This document shows, piece after piece, positions 26,893-35,275 of a stretch of DNA of 64,000 nt. Origin of the DNA: Rhizobiaceae bacterium (GTDB lineage Bacteria > Pseudomonadota > Alphaproteobacteria > Rhizobiales > Rhizobiaceae). The translations under genes were made by a program, and so were the position numbers. Under the pieces are notes generated by a model. The model ran no database searches. It worked only from the letters and a program-made list of their open reading frames with translations, and was not told the DNA's origin. Where the stretch lies: the NCBI GenBank assembly GCA_028279875.1, contig JANQMU010000061.1, positions 1-64,000 on the forward strand. Direction: 5' to 3'. Each line of letters starts with the position of its first letter. Position 1 is the stretch's first letter.

Positions 26893-28265
26893 AGTGCAGT
26901 TCTCCCAAGGGTTTCGGCGCTGCCGCCGTCTCTGATTGTGCCGAAATAGTCCGGCTCTCCCATCTGCCCGCCCTTGAACGCGATCTCGAATGGTTCGCGG
27001 TCACCGGCCTCGCAATGGGCGAGGCAAAGCCCGCCACCGGCCGCAATGGGCGCCAGGGCGGTCAACGCTTCGATGCCGAGCTGTCGCCCGGCGTAACCGG
27101 ACGTATCGCCTCCCGATATGGCGACTCGGCCAAGGCCGGTTCTTTTCAACACGGTCTCAAGCACCCGCCCCAGGGCGATGCCGATCCGCCCATTGGCCTC
27201 GCCCGGATCAAGCCCGGCCCGCGCGACCGTCTCATGGTAACGGCCAACGGCCGGATCATCGGGACCGGATGCGGTGTGAACCAGCGGCGACTTGCCGGCA
27301 TCCGCCGCACGCAGCGCCGCCTGCACGGCCTCATCCACCGCCCGGTCCATGCCGGCCTCATCCACCACGGTGGCCGGATCGAACCGTATCGGTTCGAAGC
27401 CGTTGCCGCCGGCCCAGGCGATCTGCGCCGCCGCGACCGGGGATACCGATCCCGACACAGCGGCGATGCGATCCAGCGCCGCGACACGGGGGAAAGACAC
27501 CTGCGACGAAAGCCGACCGTCGGCGCGCCAATGGGCCACAAGCGCATATTCAACGCCTTGCGACCCGATGACAAAGGGCGCGGCCTGCCGGTTTTGCCAG
27601 ATGAGCCGGCCGGCCTCGGCCATGTCCGGAGGATCGCAGGCGTCGATTGCAATGATTTTCGCGCCGTCGCGACACTGACCCGCCAGCGCATCATCGGCTG
27701 ATTTCCGGTCTTGCAGGTCCGTCAGCTCGACAAGCCCGATCGATGTATCGGTCTGGGCCGCGAGATGGCGGCGGATATCAGCCTCGCGCATCGGAGTCAC
27801 CGGGTGCCGGCGCATGGTCGGGTGCCGGTCGAGCCGGTGCACCACCCCGCCGTCTTCGGCAAACAGGGTGCCGAAGGCCTGATACCGGCCGATCGGCGGA
27901 GCGGCGACCAGCAGCGGGTGCCAGGCGCCACCGACGATCGGCGCGGCAATGTCGATCCCCTTTCCGATCGATCCGGTCTCGGGCGATGAATCGAATGTGG
28001 AACAGACCTTGTAGTGAACAAGCTCGGCGCCGGTGGCGGTCAGCGCTTCGAAGATCGGCGGAAGAGCACTATCCATCCATTCGGGCGGTTTCGAACGGGC
28101 GACCCCGGCAACACCGATCGCCTGATAGGCCGGATAGGCCGCCAGCATGGCTTCCGTCGGCGGTTTGAGGAAAAGGACCGATGGGACACCGGCGAAGGTC
28201 AGGACCTCCATCACGGCCGACGCGCCGGTAAAGTCATCCCCGTACCAGGCCAACAGGCGGCTCAT
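26889..28265 (-). CDS. oiaK: Four-carbon acid sugar kinase family (DUF1537), 3-oxo-isoapionate kinase candidate
   Basis: 458 aa, usual for DUF1537 kinases, which phosphorylate tetronate-like acid sugars with ATP. The N-terminal substrate domain has WYGDDFTGASAVME and the signature YKVCSTFDSSPETGSIGKG. The C-terminal nucleotide domain has RVAISGGDTSGYAGRQLGIEAL and ends FKGGQMGEPDYFGTI. ATGA overlaps join it to the RuBisCO-like gene upstream and the ApnO-like gene downstream. With those two it matches the kinase step that makes 3-oxo-isoapionate 4-phosphate. OtnK/DtnK-type activity on another tetronate is the main alternative. Confidence 0.8.
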   Translation of the reverse strand: MSRLLAWYGDDFTGASAVMEVLTFAGVPSVLFLKPPTEAMLAAYPAYQAIGVAGVARSKPPEWMDSALPPIFEALTATGAELVHYKVCSTFDSSPETGSIGKGIDIAAPIVGGAWHPLLVAAPPIGRYQAFGTLFAEDGGVVHRLDRHPTMRRHPVTPMREADIRRHLAAQTDTSIGLVELTDLQDRKSADDALAGQCRDGAKIIAIDACDPPDMAEAGRLIWQNRQAAPFVIGSQGVEYALVAHWRADGRLSSQVSFPRVAALDRIAAVSGSVSPVAAAQIAWAGGNGFEPIRFDPATVVDEAGMDRAVDEAVQAALRAADAGKSPLVHTASGPDDPAVGRYHETVARAGLDPGEANGRIGIALGRVLETVLKRTGLGRVAISGGDTSGYAGRQLGIEALTALAPIAAGGGLCLAHCEAGDREPFEIAFKGGQMGEPDYFGTIRDGGSAETLGRTAL

Positions 28266-29530
28266 GAATAGGCCTCAATGGCGCGCGCAAGTGCTCGGTC
28301 ACGGCGCGCCTGCTCTTCCAGCGGGGTGCCGGAAACCGCGGCCTCCCAGGCCGATCGCAGGCTTTCCACCCCGGCCGCCGGCCCGTCGGGATGGGCCATG
28401 ATCCCGCCGCCAGCGGCATAGATCAGATCGGTGCTTTGCAGCAATCGGAAGGTCTCTGGTGGCTGCAGCGCCGACTGGCCGGACGAAAAGACCGGCATTG
28501 CAATGCAGGGTTTGTCCGGCCAGAGCGGTGTCAGACACTGCCGGGCCGAGGCGATGACGCTGTCATTGGCCTCGCAGAACTTGTTGTCGAGCCCGTTGAC
28601 ATGCATGTGATCGGCGCCGGCCAGCCGCCACAGCTTCTGCCAGGCGATATAGGACCACCCGAGAAGCGGATGGCGGGAAAGATAACCCCAACCGTTCCGA
28701 TGGGCGTGGATCGGCAATTCGGCATGACAACCAAGTTCGATCATGCCGACAAGGCCGACGGAATTGAGGCTTGCCATGACGCATGTGCCGCCGTGGGAAA
28801 CCACGAAGTCGTGGCGGCGACGCATCTGATCGAGATCGCCGGTGAGATTGAACGCGAACATGACGCGCTTGCCGGTCCGCTCCGCATGGCGTTCGATCGC
28901 CTGTGACACCGCTTTCACGCGGTCCTCGAACGGGCAGGCCGGACCGTCGGACTGCAATTCGTCATCCTTGATGAAGTCGATACCCGCCTCGGCAAGGCGC
29001 GTCACCAATGCGGCGGTTTCGGACGGCCCGAGGCCGACACTGGGTTTGACGATCGTGCCGATCAGCGGCCCGTTGTCGACCATTGCCAGCCGGCGCGTGC
29101 CCTCGACCCCGAATTTCGGTCCCGGATAGGCGGCTGCAAACGATTGATCGAGCCTGATGTCGAGAATACGCAGGCCCGAAAACTGTGCCAGTTCGAACAG
29201 ATTGCCGGCGACGGTGGCCATCAGGTTCGGCAGTGACGGGCCGATATTGGCCACCGGCCAGGACAGGGTGACTCGGGCGCGTTTGACAGGGCCGGTGCCG
29301 GGATGACGCGCGCCGGGCAGAGAGGGCCCGTCGCCGACATCCTCCTCTACGATGTCGATGCGCTCGACCCGCGCTGCCGACCGGGCCTTGAGTTCGGCGG
29401 TCTCGCCGGGCAGCGGCACGAATGTGCCCGAGGACTGCTCTCCGGCCATCACCGCCACGGCCGCATCGACCGGAAAAGCGGTTTCTACCAGATAATCGGC
29501 TTCAATTCGGTCAGTTGCGAACACACTCAT
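28262..29530 (-). CDS. oiaX: RuBisCO-like protein (OiaX/OiaT-type acid-sugar-phosphate lyase candidate)
   Basis: 422 aa. A RuBisCO large-chain fold without carboxylase function is likely. Key residues fit the barrel: Lys162 (GTIVKPSVGL; K175 of spinach RuBisCO), Lys188-Asp190-Glu191 (DFIKDDE; the carbamylated K201 and Mg ligands D203/E204), His277 in HAHRNGWGY, and a Lys317 in the loop-6 area (GLDNKF). In the kinase/ApnO context this is like the 3-oxo-isoapionate 4-phosphate decarboxylase (OiaX) or transcarboxylase/hydrolase (OiaT); these two cannot be told apart here. ATG at 29530. First gene of the operon; its promoter at 29573-29585 matches one in front of the ABC genes. Confidence 0.8.
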   Translation of the reverse strand: MSVFATDRIEADYLVETAFPVDAAVAVMAGEQSSGTFVPLPGETAELKARSAARVERIDIVEEDVGDGPSLPGARHPGTGPVKRARVTLSWPVANIGPSLPNLMATVAGNLFELAQFSGLRILDIRLDQSFAAAYPGPKFGVEGTRRLAMVDNGPLIGTIVKPSVGLGPSETAALVTRLAEAGIDFIKDDELQSDGPACPFEDRVKAVSQAIERHAERTGKRVMFAFNLTGDLDQMRRRHDFVVSHGGTCVMASLNSVGLVGMIELGCHAELPIHAHRNGWGYLSRHPLLGWSYIAWQKLWRLAGADHMHVNGLDNKFCEANDSVIASARQCLTPLWPDKPCIAMPVFSSGQSALQPPETFRLLQSTDLIYAAGGGIMAHPDGPAAGVESLRSAWEAAVSGTPLEEQARRDRALARAIEAYS

Positions 29531-29572
29531 CGGATTCCGGACAGTCACGCCATCATGAAAAGTGATATAGTG

Positions 29573-29585
29573 ATTATACCAGTTG
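29573..29585 (-). promoter_or_regulatory. Shared -10/operator element of the RuBisCO-like operon
   Basis: On the minus strand this reads CAACTGGTATAAT, containing a perfect TATAAT -10. The identical 13 bases occur on the plus strand at 30753-30765 before the ABC operon, and the half-site ATACCAGT recurs in the palindrome at 30674-30686. It is 42 bases before the ATG at 29530. Probably bound by the GntR regulator at 29944-30717. Confidence 0.55.
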
Positions 29586-29661
29586 AAGTTCGCCCGCAAG
29601 CCCCTCAGGACCTTGTTCACGATCTGAAGCGCATCAATGCACGGGATCTTGAAAAAGAGGG

Positions 29662-29933
29662 CTAGGCTGTGGTGACCATTTAACTTATGCGCCGGCGTGG
29701 CACACTTCGTTCCTGGCAAGGCGCGAAATGCGCCGTAGTGTCGGCCACTTCAAGCATTTCGCAACGATGCCCAGGGGCGAAGTGTGCCTCGTCCCGAAGG
29801 GATTTGACCGGATTTGCCCATGATCAGCCCACTCGTCGTCGAATATGCACCAGCATGTCCTTCCTCCTCGTAGACCGATCCTGAACAAATCCGGACAAAC
29901 CGGCACACAAGTTAAATGGTCACCACAGCCTAG
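29662..29933. mobile_element. MITE-like element with 25-bp terminal inverted repeats
   Basis: Perfect 25-base inverted repeats (29662-29686 and 29909-29933) enclose 222 non-coding bases. Both ends carry CTAG, with TA dinucleotides at the edges, as expected for an IS5- or IS630-family target. Inside is a nested near-palindrome: 29699-29716 against 29771-29788 (16 of 18 pairs) and GCGAAATGC against GCATTTCGC (29723-29731, 29754-29762). There is no transposase. It lies between the GntR gene and the RuBisCO-like gene, in the only gap over 300 bases of the window (29531-29943), which otherwise holds only the promoter of the latter. Confidence 0.65.
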
Positions 29934-29943
29934 TGCCCGGGCG

Positions 29944-30717
29944 TCAGGACGCGTTGTGGGATGGGAGATTCTTGGAGTGGTACAGGCTGTTTGCCCGGTA
30001 GAGATGATCGCCCATCGATTTGGCGGCCCGCTCGGCGTCACCCGATTCGATGGCGTCCAGAATCTCGCCGTGCTCGCGCAATGTGAGCTTTTCCAGACCT
30101 GGGCGAGACAACAGGTCGATATGGAAGTTTTCCAGCCAGGCGAGGATCGCTTCGATCAGCGACACAAAGATCGGATTGCCGCTGATGCTTGCGATGCAGC
30201 GGTGAAAATCGGTGTCGCACTGCCGAAACCGGCCGGTATCGCGGCTTGCTTCTTCCTGCTTCCGCAGGATGGAGCGCAGCATGGCAAGGTCCGATTCGGT
30301 GCGTTTGCGGGAGGCGATGCGCGCCAGTTCCATCTCGAAGGTCGCCCGCGCTTCCTTCAGGTGATTGAGGGTCGGTTCGGAATGGGTGAGCATGTGGACG
30401 ACCGTGGCGCTCATGCGGCCCATCATGTCACTGATCGAAGGATCGGCCACGCGCGGTCGCTCGCCGTGGCGGATTTCCACTAGTCCGGAGCGCTGCAGGT
30501 TTTGCATCGCCTCGCGGATCGCCGGACGTCCGACGCCATAGGCGGCCATCAATTCGCGTTCCGACGGCAGCGGGTCACCGGGCTTGAGGTCGCCGCGCTG
30601 GACAATTGCCAGGACACGCTCCTCCACGTCGTCGGCAAGCTTTCGGCGCCGTATGGGTTTGCTTGTTGTAGTCATACCAGTGGTATCGGCTGATTTGCGC
30701 GACAATACAATATGCAT
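29944..30717 (-). CDS. GntR family transcriptional regulator (FadR type)
   Basis: 257 aa from an ATG at 30717, whose AGGGA is very close; an ATG at 30675 (start MTTTSKP) is as plausible and would place the operator palindrome over the start codon. The winged HTH is VLAIVQRGDLKPGDPLPSERELMAAYGVGRPAIREAMQNLQRSG, of which the last part is the recognition helix; a C-terminal FCD domain includes CDTDFHRCIASISGNP. It lies between the RuBisCO-like operon (same strand) and the divergent ABC operon and probably represses both through the ATACCAGT sites, released by a pathway acid. Confidence 0.88.
   Translation of the reverse strand: MHIVLSRKSADTTGMTTTSKPIRRRKLADDVEERVLAIVQRGDLKPGDPLPSERELMAAYGVGRPAIREAMQNLQRSGLVEIRHGERPRVADPSISDMMGRMSATVVHMLTHSEPTLNHLKEARATFEMELARIASRKRTESDLAMLRSILRKQEEASRDTGRFRQCDTDFHRCIASISGNPIFVSLIEAILAWLENFHIDLLSRPGLEKLTLREHGEILDAIESGDAERAAKSMGDHLYRANSLYHSKNLPSHNAS
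30674..30686. promoter_or_regulatory. Candidate autoregulatory operator of the GntR gene
   Basis: Perfect palindrome ATACCA-g-TGGTAT, typical in form of FadR-type operators (TGGTAT half-sites). It overlaps the alternative start at 30675 of the GntR gene and shares ATACCAGT with the sites at 29573 and 30753. Confidence 0.5.
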
Positions 30718-30752
30718 TCCCTGATATCAGCAAATTTCTGCCAGACAGATTG

Positions 30753-30765
30753 CAACTGGTATAAT
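30753..30765 (+). promoter_or_regulatory. Shared -10/operator element of the ABC importer operon
   Basis: CAACTGGTATAAT with a perfect -10 TATAAT at 30760-30765, 57 bases before the ATG at 30823. Identical to the minus-strand element at 29573-29585, which links this operon to the RuBisCO-like operon. Confidence 0.55.
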
Positions 30766-30822
30766 GACATGATAATGAGAAAAATCAAATCAACGCAAAC
30801 CGAATGCCAATAGGGAGGATAG

Positions 30823-32163
30823 ATGATGATGAAACGGATCGGGAAAGGCCTTCTGGCCGGGGCTGCTGCGATCGGGCTCACCGGCATGGCGCTCGCCGCG
30901 GATGTGGTCCTCGAAGTGTCGGCGACCCAGCCGGAATATTTCGCCCAGGACCGCGCGATCTGGGACCTTTACGAAGAAGAGAACCCCGGGGTCAAAATCG
31001 AACTGATGTCGATCAATGAAGACACCGAGGCGGCTTTCCAGGCCCGTGTCGCCGCCGGCGATCCGCCCGATATTCGCGGGCTGACCTTTCCGACGCAGGA
31101 CAATTACAAGACCTATGTCAATCTGATGGAACTCGACTTCCCCTGGTGGGACAAGGCCAATTACGACGCCCGCACCATTTTCGAGCAGACCCATGGCGTC
31201 GAGGGATACGCACCGGCATTCAACGTCCAGGGCGGTCTGTTCCTCAATTTCATCTATCACGCCGACGAATTGCAGAAGGCCGGTCTCGATCCCAAATCGA
31301 TCAAGACGGTCGACGATCTGAGGGCCTTTCTGGAAGAGCTGAAGGCCTATGTGGCGACGCGCGACGATGTCGAATATGTCCTCGATATCGGGTGGCATCC
31401 GCGGTTCTGGGGCCGGTGGATGCTGGAGGCCTGGGGCGTCGGCCTTGGCGCTTCCAAGGAGGATTTCCGTGATCTGTGGACCGGCAAGATCGCGTTCACC
31501 GACAAGGAGAACAATCCGCTCGTTCCGGCGCTGGAACTCGTCAGGGAGTTCACCGAAAAAGGGTATCTTCCGGACAATTGGTGGAACCGGGCCTGGGAGC
31601 AGGAGTTCGAATCGAGCTTCATCACCGAGAAATCGATCTTTGCCATGCATGGCCCATGGCTGTGGAACAAGGTGCTTGCCCAGAACCCGGATGCCGAACT
31701 GGGCGGTATCTTCTTCCCGCCGAATGAAAACGGAGTGGTCTGGCAGGACGCGACCACCGCCGATCGCGGATCGGTTCTCTATGCCGCCAATGTCGGCAAG
31801 CCGGACTTCGAAGCCGCAAAGAAAGCATTTTACTGGTGGACATCGCCGGAAATCGTTAAGCTTCGCGCCGAAGCCATCGGTTTCACGCCGGCCATGGATC
31901 TGTCCGCACAGGGCGGCGTCGACCTGAGGAACCCGCAGTTCCAGAAGCTGGTGGGTCCGGCGATCAGCGCCGGCGAGATCAACTTCGACAGCAGCCTGGG
32001 CGGCCAGGCGGCGGCGGGCCCGATGCAGAAAAGCGGTACGCCCTTCGTGATTGAGGACAACGCCATGGCCAGCAAAATCGGCGCCTACGCCTCGGGCGAG
32101 ATCGACCTCGACGAACTGCTCGCCCTGATGCAGGAACGCTGGGACCAGTCTTACGCACAATAG
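30823..32163 (+). CDS. CUT1 sugar ABC transporter substrate-binding protein
   Basis: 446 aa. Signal peptide about 1-26, ending GMALAA. The mature protein is a cluster B (MalE/UgpB-like) extracellular binding protein: TEAAFQARVAAGDPPDIRGL in the first lobe, WNRAWEQEFESSFITEKSIFAMHGPWLWN in the hinge, and many Trp/Tyr/Asp residues that stack on sugars. GGGAGG lies before the ATG. The CUT1 type usually binds oligosaccharides or glycosides rather than free monosaccharides, which bears on what this locus imports. The downstream permeases, ATPase, sulfatase and dehydrogenase run in one direction with tiny gaps. Confidence 0.9.
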   Translation: MMMKRIGKGLLAGAAAIGLTGMALAADVVLEVSATQPEYFAQDRAIWDLYEEENPGVKIELMSINEDTEAAFQARVAAGDPPDIRGLTFPTQDNYKTYVNLMELDFPWWDKANYDARTIFEQTHGVEGYAPAFNVQGGLFLNFIYHADELQKAGLDPKSIKTVDDLRAFLEELKAYVATRDDVEYVLDIGWHPRFWGRWMLEAWGVGLGASKEDFRDLWTGKIAFTDKENNPLVPALELVREFTEKGYLPDNWWNRAWEQEFESSFITEKSIFAMHGPWLWNKVLAQNPDAELGGIFFPPNENGVVWQDATTADRGSVLYAANVGKPDFEAAKKAFYWWTSPEIVKLRAEAIGFTPAMDLSAQGGVDLRNPQFQKLVGPAISAGEINFDSSLGGQAAAGPMQKSGTPFVIEDNAMASKIGAYASGEIDLDELLALMQERWDQSYAQ

Positions 32164-32199
32164 GGTCCCGGCAACCCTCGTTCAGGAGCGGCACGACGC

Positions 32200-33183
32200 A
32201 TGAATTCGGAGGTTGAAGAGCAAGACCGCACGGCTTCGAAACGAGCCGTGCGGCGACGGGCATCGGCCGCGCGCAGGCGCCGGGAGACCCTGGTCGATCT
32301 TCTCTATGTGGCGCCGCAATACCTGCTCTATCTCGGCCTGCAGATCCTGCCCTTCGCAATCGCGCTGCCGATCATTTTCACCGATCAGGTGGATTTCCTC
32401 GATCAGGACATTGACTGGGTCGGCTTCGACAATATCGTCGCTCTCTTCCGCGCACCGCTGGACGAACGGCTCTATGAGGCGCTGCGCCGCACGCTGATAT
32501 TCACCTGCATCAACTATGTGATGGTGTTTCTGTTCGGCTTCCTGCTGGCGCTCGCCATGTTCGAACTCGTCTCGAAGCTGAAAGGCGCGTTTTTCACCAT
32601 CATCTACATGCCCTGGATGCTGTCGGGCGTCGGCGTCGGACTGATCATGGTCATGCTGTTTTCGACGGACACGGGATCGTTCAACCTGATCCTGGCGCAG
32701 ATGGGCTTCGGCACCAACGCCTTCGACGCCAAGAGCGAAACCACGGCGCTGGTGGTTTTACCGTTCATGTATGGCTGGAAAACCGCCGGTTTCAACATGG
32801 CGCTGTTCCTCGGCGGGCTGCTGGCCATTCCCTCCGAAACCATCGAATCGGCGCGCATGGACGGCGCCGGATACTGGCAGCGCGTCTGGTATATCTACCT
32901 TCCGCAAATCGTCCCGAGCATCATCATCGCGACCATCTTTTCGATCATCAATTCGTTCGGCATCTTCGATGAACTCGTCGGGCTCGGCGCCCTGGCGGGC
33001 AATCCCAATGCCGAATTCATGTCGATCTTCATCTATCAGCTCGGTTTCGGATCGGCGACCGTGGGCGGCGCCAAGATCGGAACCCTGGCGCAGGGCATCA
33101 CGGCATCGCTGGTCATCTTCCTGCCGCTGGTGTTTTTCGCTTTCTGGCTGAACCGCCTGCAGAAAAAAATGAGCTACCACTGA
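32200..33183 (+). CDS. CUT1 ABC transporter permease, MalF type
   Basis: 327 aa. A basic, cytosolic N-terminus of about 38 residues (rich in Arg) is followed by six hydrophobic segments. The EAA loop that docks with the ATPase is SARMDGAGYWQRVWYIYLP, with the usual A-x-x-x-G-A pattern near residue 222. It starts 36 bases after the binding-protein stop. The next permease begins within its stop (TGATG). It imports the ligand of the SBP across the inner membrane. Confidence 0.88.
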   Translation: MNSEVEEQDRTASKRAVRRRASAARRRRETLVDLLYVAPQYLLYLGLQILPFAIALPIIFTDQVDFLDQDIDWVGFDNIVALFRAPLDERLYEALRRTLIFTCINYVMVFLFGFLLALAMFELVSKLKGAFFTIIYMPWMLSGVGVGLIMVMLFSTDTGSFNLILAQMGFGTNAFDAKSETTALVVLPFMYGWKTAGFNMALFLGGLLAIPSETIESARMDGAGYWQRVWYIYLPQIVPSIIIATIFSIINSFGIFDELVGLGALAGNPNAEFMSIFIYQLGFGSATVGGAKIGTLAQGITASLVIFLPLVFFAFWLNRLQKKMSYH

Positions 33184-34184
33184 TGCGCCGGAGATCGATC
33201 AGGAACCTTGTGCTTGCCGGCGTTCTGCTCGTCTATTGCGCGCTGACAATAGCCCCCTTTTACATCCTGGCGGTGCGCGCCTTCACGCCGACGATCCAGT
33301 CGACGGAACTTCATTGGTGGATCCCCGAGCGGCGGTCGCTGTCGATGAAGTCGCGGATCGGCGACCTGTCCACCGTCTACAATGTCGACGGCAGGGCGTT
33401 TCGACGGGAAATGGGCATCAAGGGCTATATGAACCCGCAGCTCACCTTGAGCGAAATCGCCGAACAATATGAAATAGATGCGGAGCGGATTCGCTCCTAT
33501 CTGGAACCCTATGTCCAGTATAACGGCATCTACACGATCCTGAACAACGGCTTTGTGCGCTCGCTGATCGCCACGATCGTCGTTACCGGCGCCTCGGTGC
33601 TGGTCGGCGCGCTGCTTGGCATCATGACCGGATCGGCCCTCGCCGGCTTCCGGCGGCGCTGGCACATGTTCGTCTACAATTCCTATCTGCTGAACATGAT
33701 CATACCGCCGATGATGGTGATCCTGCCGCAATATATCATCATGACGCGCTATCTCGGCCTCGAGAACAGCCTGCTCTCGCTGATCCTTCTCCACATCAAG
33801 GGCGGGGCGCTGTCGACCATGGTCTTCACCTCCTACATCGCCACGATTCCGCGCGAGCTCAAGGAGTCCGTCTATATGGATGGCGGCAAGCACTACCACT
33901 ATTTCCTCTATGTCCTGCTGCCGCTGATGGGCACGCCCTTCGCCGTGTTCGCCTCCATCACCATGCCGTGGTTCTGGAACGACCTGCTGCATTCACTGGT
34001 GCTGCTGCGGCCGGACAATTACACGCTGCCGGCCTTCGTCGCGTCGATCGGCGGCACCTTCACGACCAATTACGAAGCGATCTTCTCCGGCGTGCTGCTG
34101 TCGTTGCTGCCCATCCTGACCGTCTACCTGATCTTCCAGAAACTGTTCATCCGCTCGGCCATGGCCGGCGCTGTGAAAGGATAG
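33183..34184 (+). CDS. CUT1 ABC transporter permease, MalG type, with an inserted loop
   Basis: 333 aa, about 50-60 longer than usual MalG subunits. The extra part is residues 55-115, between TM1 and the second hydrophobic segment, and contains LTLSEIAEQYEIDAERIRSYL, an amphipathic helix-turn-helix-like unit. The rest is normal: six hydrophobic segments and an EAA loop (SVYMDGGKHYHYFLYVLLP). Its ATG overlaps the previous stop by one base. The insertion would lie on the periplasmic side by the positive-inside rule and could touch the binding protein. Function of the insertion is unknown. Confidence 0.85.
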   Translation: MRRRSIRNLVLAGVLLVYCALTIAPFYILAVRAFTPTIQSTELHWWIPERRSLSMKSRIGDLSTVYNVDGRAFRREMGIKGYMNPQLTLSEIAEQYEIDAERIRSYLEPYVQYNGIYTILNNGFVRSLIATIVVTGASVLVGALLGIMTGSALAGFRRRWHMFVYNSYLLNMIIPPMMVILPQYIIMTRYLGLENSLLSLILLHIKGGALSTMVFTSYIATIPRELKESVYMDGGKHYHYFLYVLLPLMGTPFAVFASITMPWFWNDLLHSLVLLRPDNYTLPAFVASIGGTFTTNYEAIFSGVLLSLLPILTVYLIFQKLFIRSAMAGAVKG

Positions 34185-34189
34185 CCGCC

Positions 34190-35275
34190 ATGTCCAAGGT
34201 GACCCTGACCAACGCCGTCAAACGATACGGCTCCGTGGAGGTGCTGCACGGCATCAATCTCGAAATCCCGGCGCATCGGCTGACGGTGCTGCTCGGCCCG
34301 TCGGGATGCGGCAAGTCGACGCTTCTGCGGATGATAGCCGGCCTTGAAGACATCACCGATGGCGTTCTGAGCATCGGCGACCAGATCGTCAACGACATCG
34401 ACCCATCAAAACGCGGCTGCGCGATGGTCTTCCAGAATTACGCGCTGTATCCGCACCAGACCGTCTACAAGAACATGGCCTTTCCACTGAAGATGAAGGG
34501 CCTTTCCGCCGCACAGATCGACGAAAAAGTGCGGCAGACGGCGCGCATGCTGGAACTGGACGAATTGCTGGACAGGCTGCCGCGCGACCTGTCCGGCGGC
34601 CAGCGGCAGCGCGTCGCGATGGGCCGCGCCATGATCCGCAATCCGCAGGTGTTCCTGTTCGACGAACCGCTGTCCAATCTCGATGCCGAGCTTCGGGTCA
34701 AGATGCGCCTCGAGATCTCCCGGCTGCAGAAGGAACTGGACGCGACCATGATTTTCGTCACGCATGACCAGGTGGAAGCCATGACGCTGGCGGACCGGGT
34801 GGTGATCCTCAACCAGGGCCATGTCCAGCAGGTCGGGGCGCCGCTGGAGATCTACAACCATCCGGCCAACCGGTTCGTCGCCGGCTTCATCGGCTCGCCG
34901 GCAATGAATTTCCTGCCCATCGAGCAGGTCGAACCCGCCGGATCATCGTCGAAGATCGGGTTGCCCGGCGGCCACGCGCTGGTGCTGGACGGTCCGGTGC
35001 CGGCCGGGGCAAAACTGATGGGCGCCCGTCCCGAGCACATCCATCTCGACCGCCACGGCCTGACGGTCGAAGAGGACGCCTATACGGAACTGGGCATCGA
35101 ACATCTCGGCGACCGCGCCTACCATCATCTGAAACTGCCGTTCTGCGAATTGACGATCCTGCAAAGCGAAGCCCGCGCCGTGCCGGCCACCGGGCCGGTG
35201 CAGCTGGGCTTCGACGAAAGCCGCCTGCATTTCTTCGACGCCGATGGGCGGATCCTGGAAGGAGCTTCAGCATGA
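34190..35275 (+). CDS. CUT1 ABC transporter ATP-binding protein (UgpC/MsmK type)
   Basis: 361 aa. Complete nucleotide-binding set: Walker A GPSGCGKST, Q-loop FQNYALYPHQ, signature LSGGQRQRVAMGRAMI, Walker B VFLFDEPLSNLDAEL, and H-loop VTHDQ. A C-terminal TOBE/OB domain (about 240-361) holds the GARPEHIHL segment used in UgpC/MalK-type regulation. It is 5 bases after the permease stop, and its TGA overlaps the next ATG (ATGA). It powers the sugar importer. Confidence 0.92.
   Translation: MSKVTLTNAVKRYGSVEVLHGINLEIPAHRLTVLLGPSGCGKSTLLRMIAGLEDITDGVLSIGDQIVNDIDPSKRGCAMVFQNYALYPHQTVYKNMAFPLKMKGLSAAQIDEKVRQTARMLELDELLDRLPRDLSGGQRQRVAMGRAMIRNPQVFLFDEPLSNLDAELRVKMRLEISRLQKELDATMIFVTHDQVEAMTLADRVVILNQGHVQQVGAPLEIYNHPANRFVAGFIGSPAMNFLPIEQVEPAGSSSKIGLPGGHALVLDGPVPAGAKLMGARPEHIHLDRHGLTVEEDAYTELGIEHLGDRAYHHLKLPFCELTILQSEARAVPATGPVQLGFDESRLHFFDADGRILEGASA

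Noticed and set aside
28262-29530. True carbon-fixing RuBisCO
   Set aside because: The context (DUF1537 kinase, ApnO-like enzyme, no rbcS, no phosphoribulokinase) and divergent N-terminus and loop regions fit a RuBisCO-like protein.
29687-29908. Small protein gene inside the inverted-repeat element
   Set aside because: Short frames only, none with a good ribosome site; nested palindromes explain the sequence.
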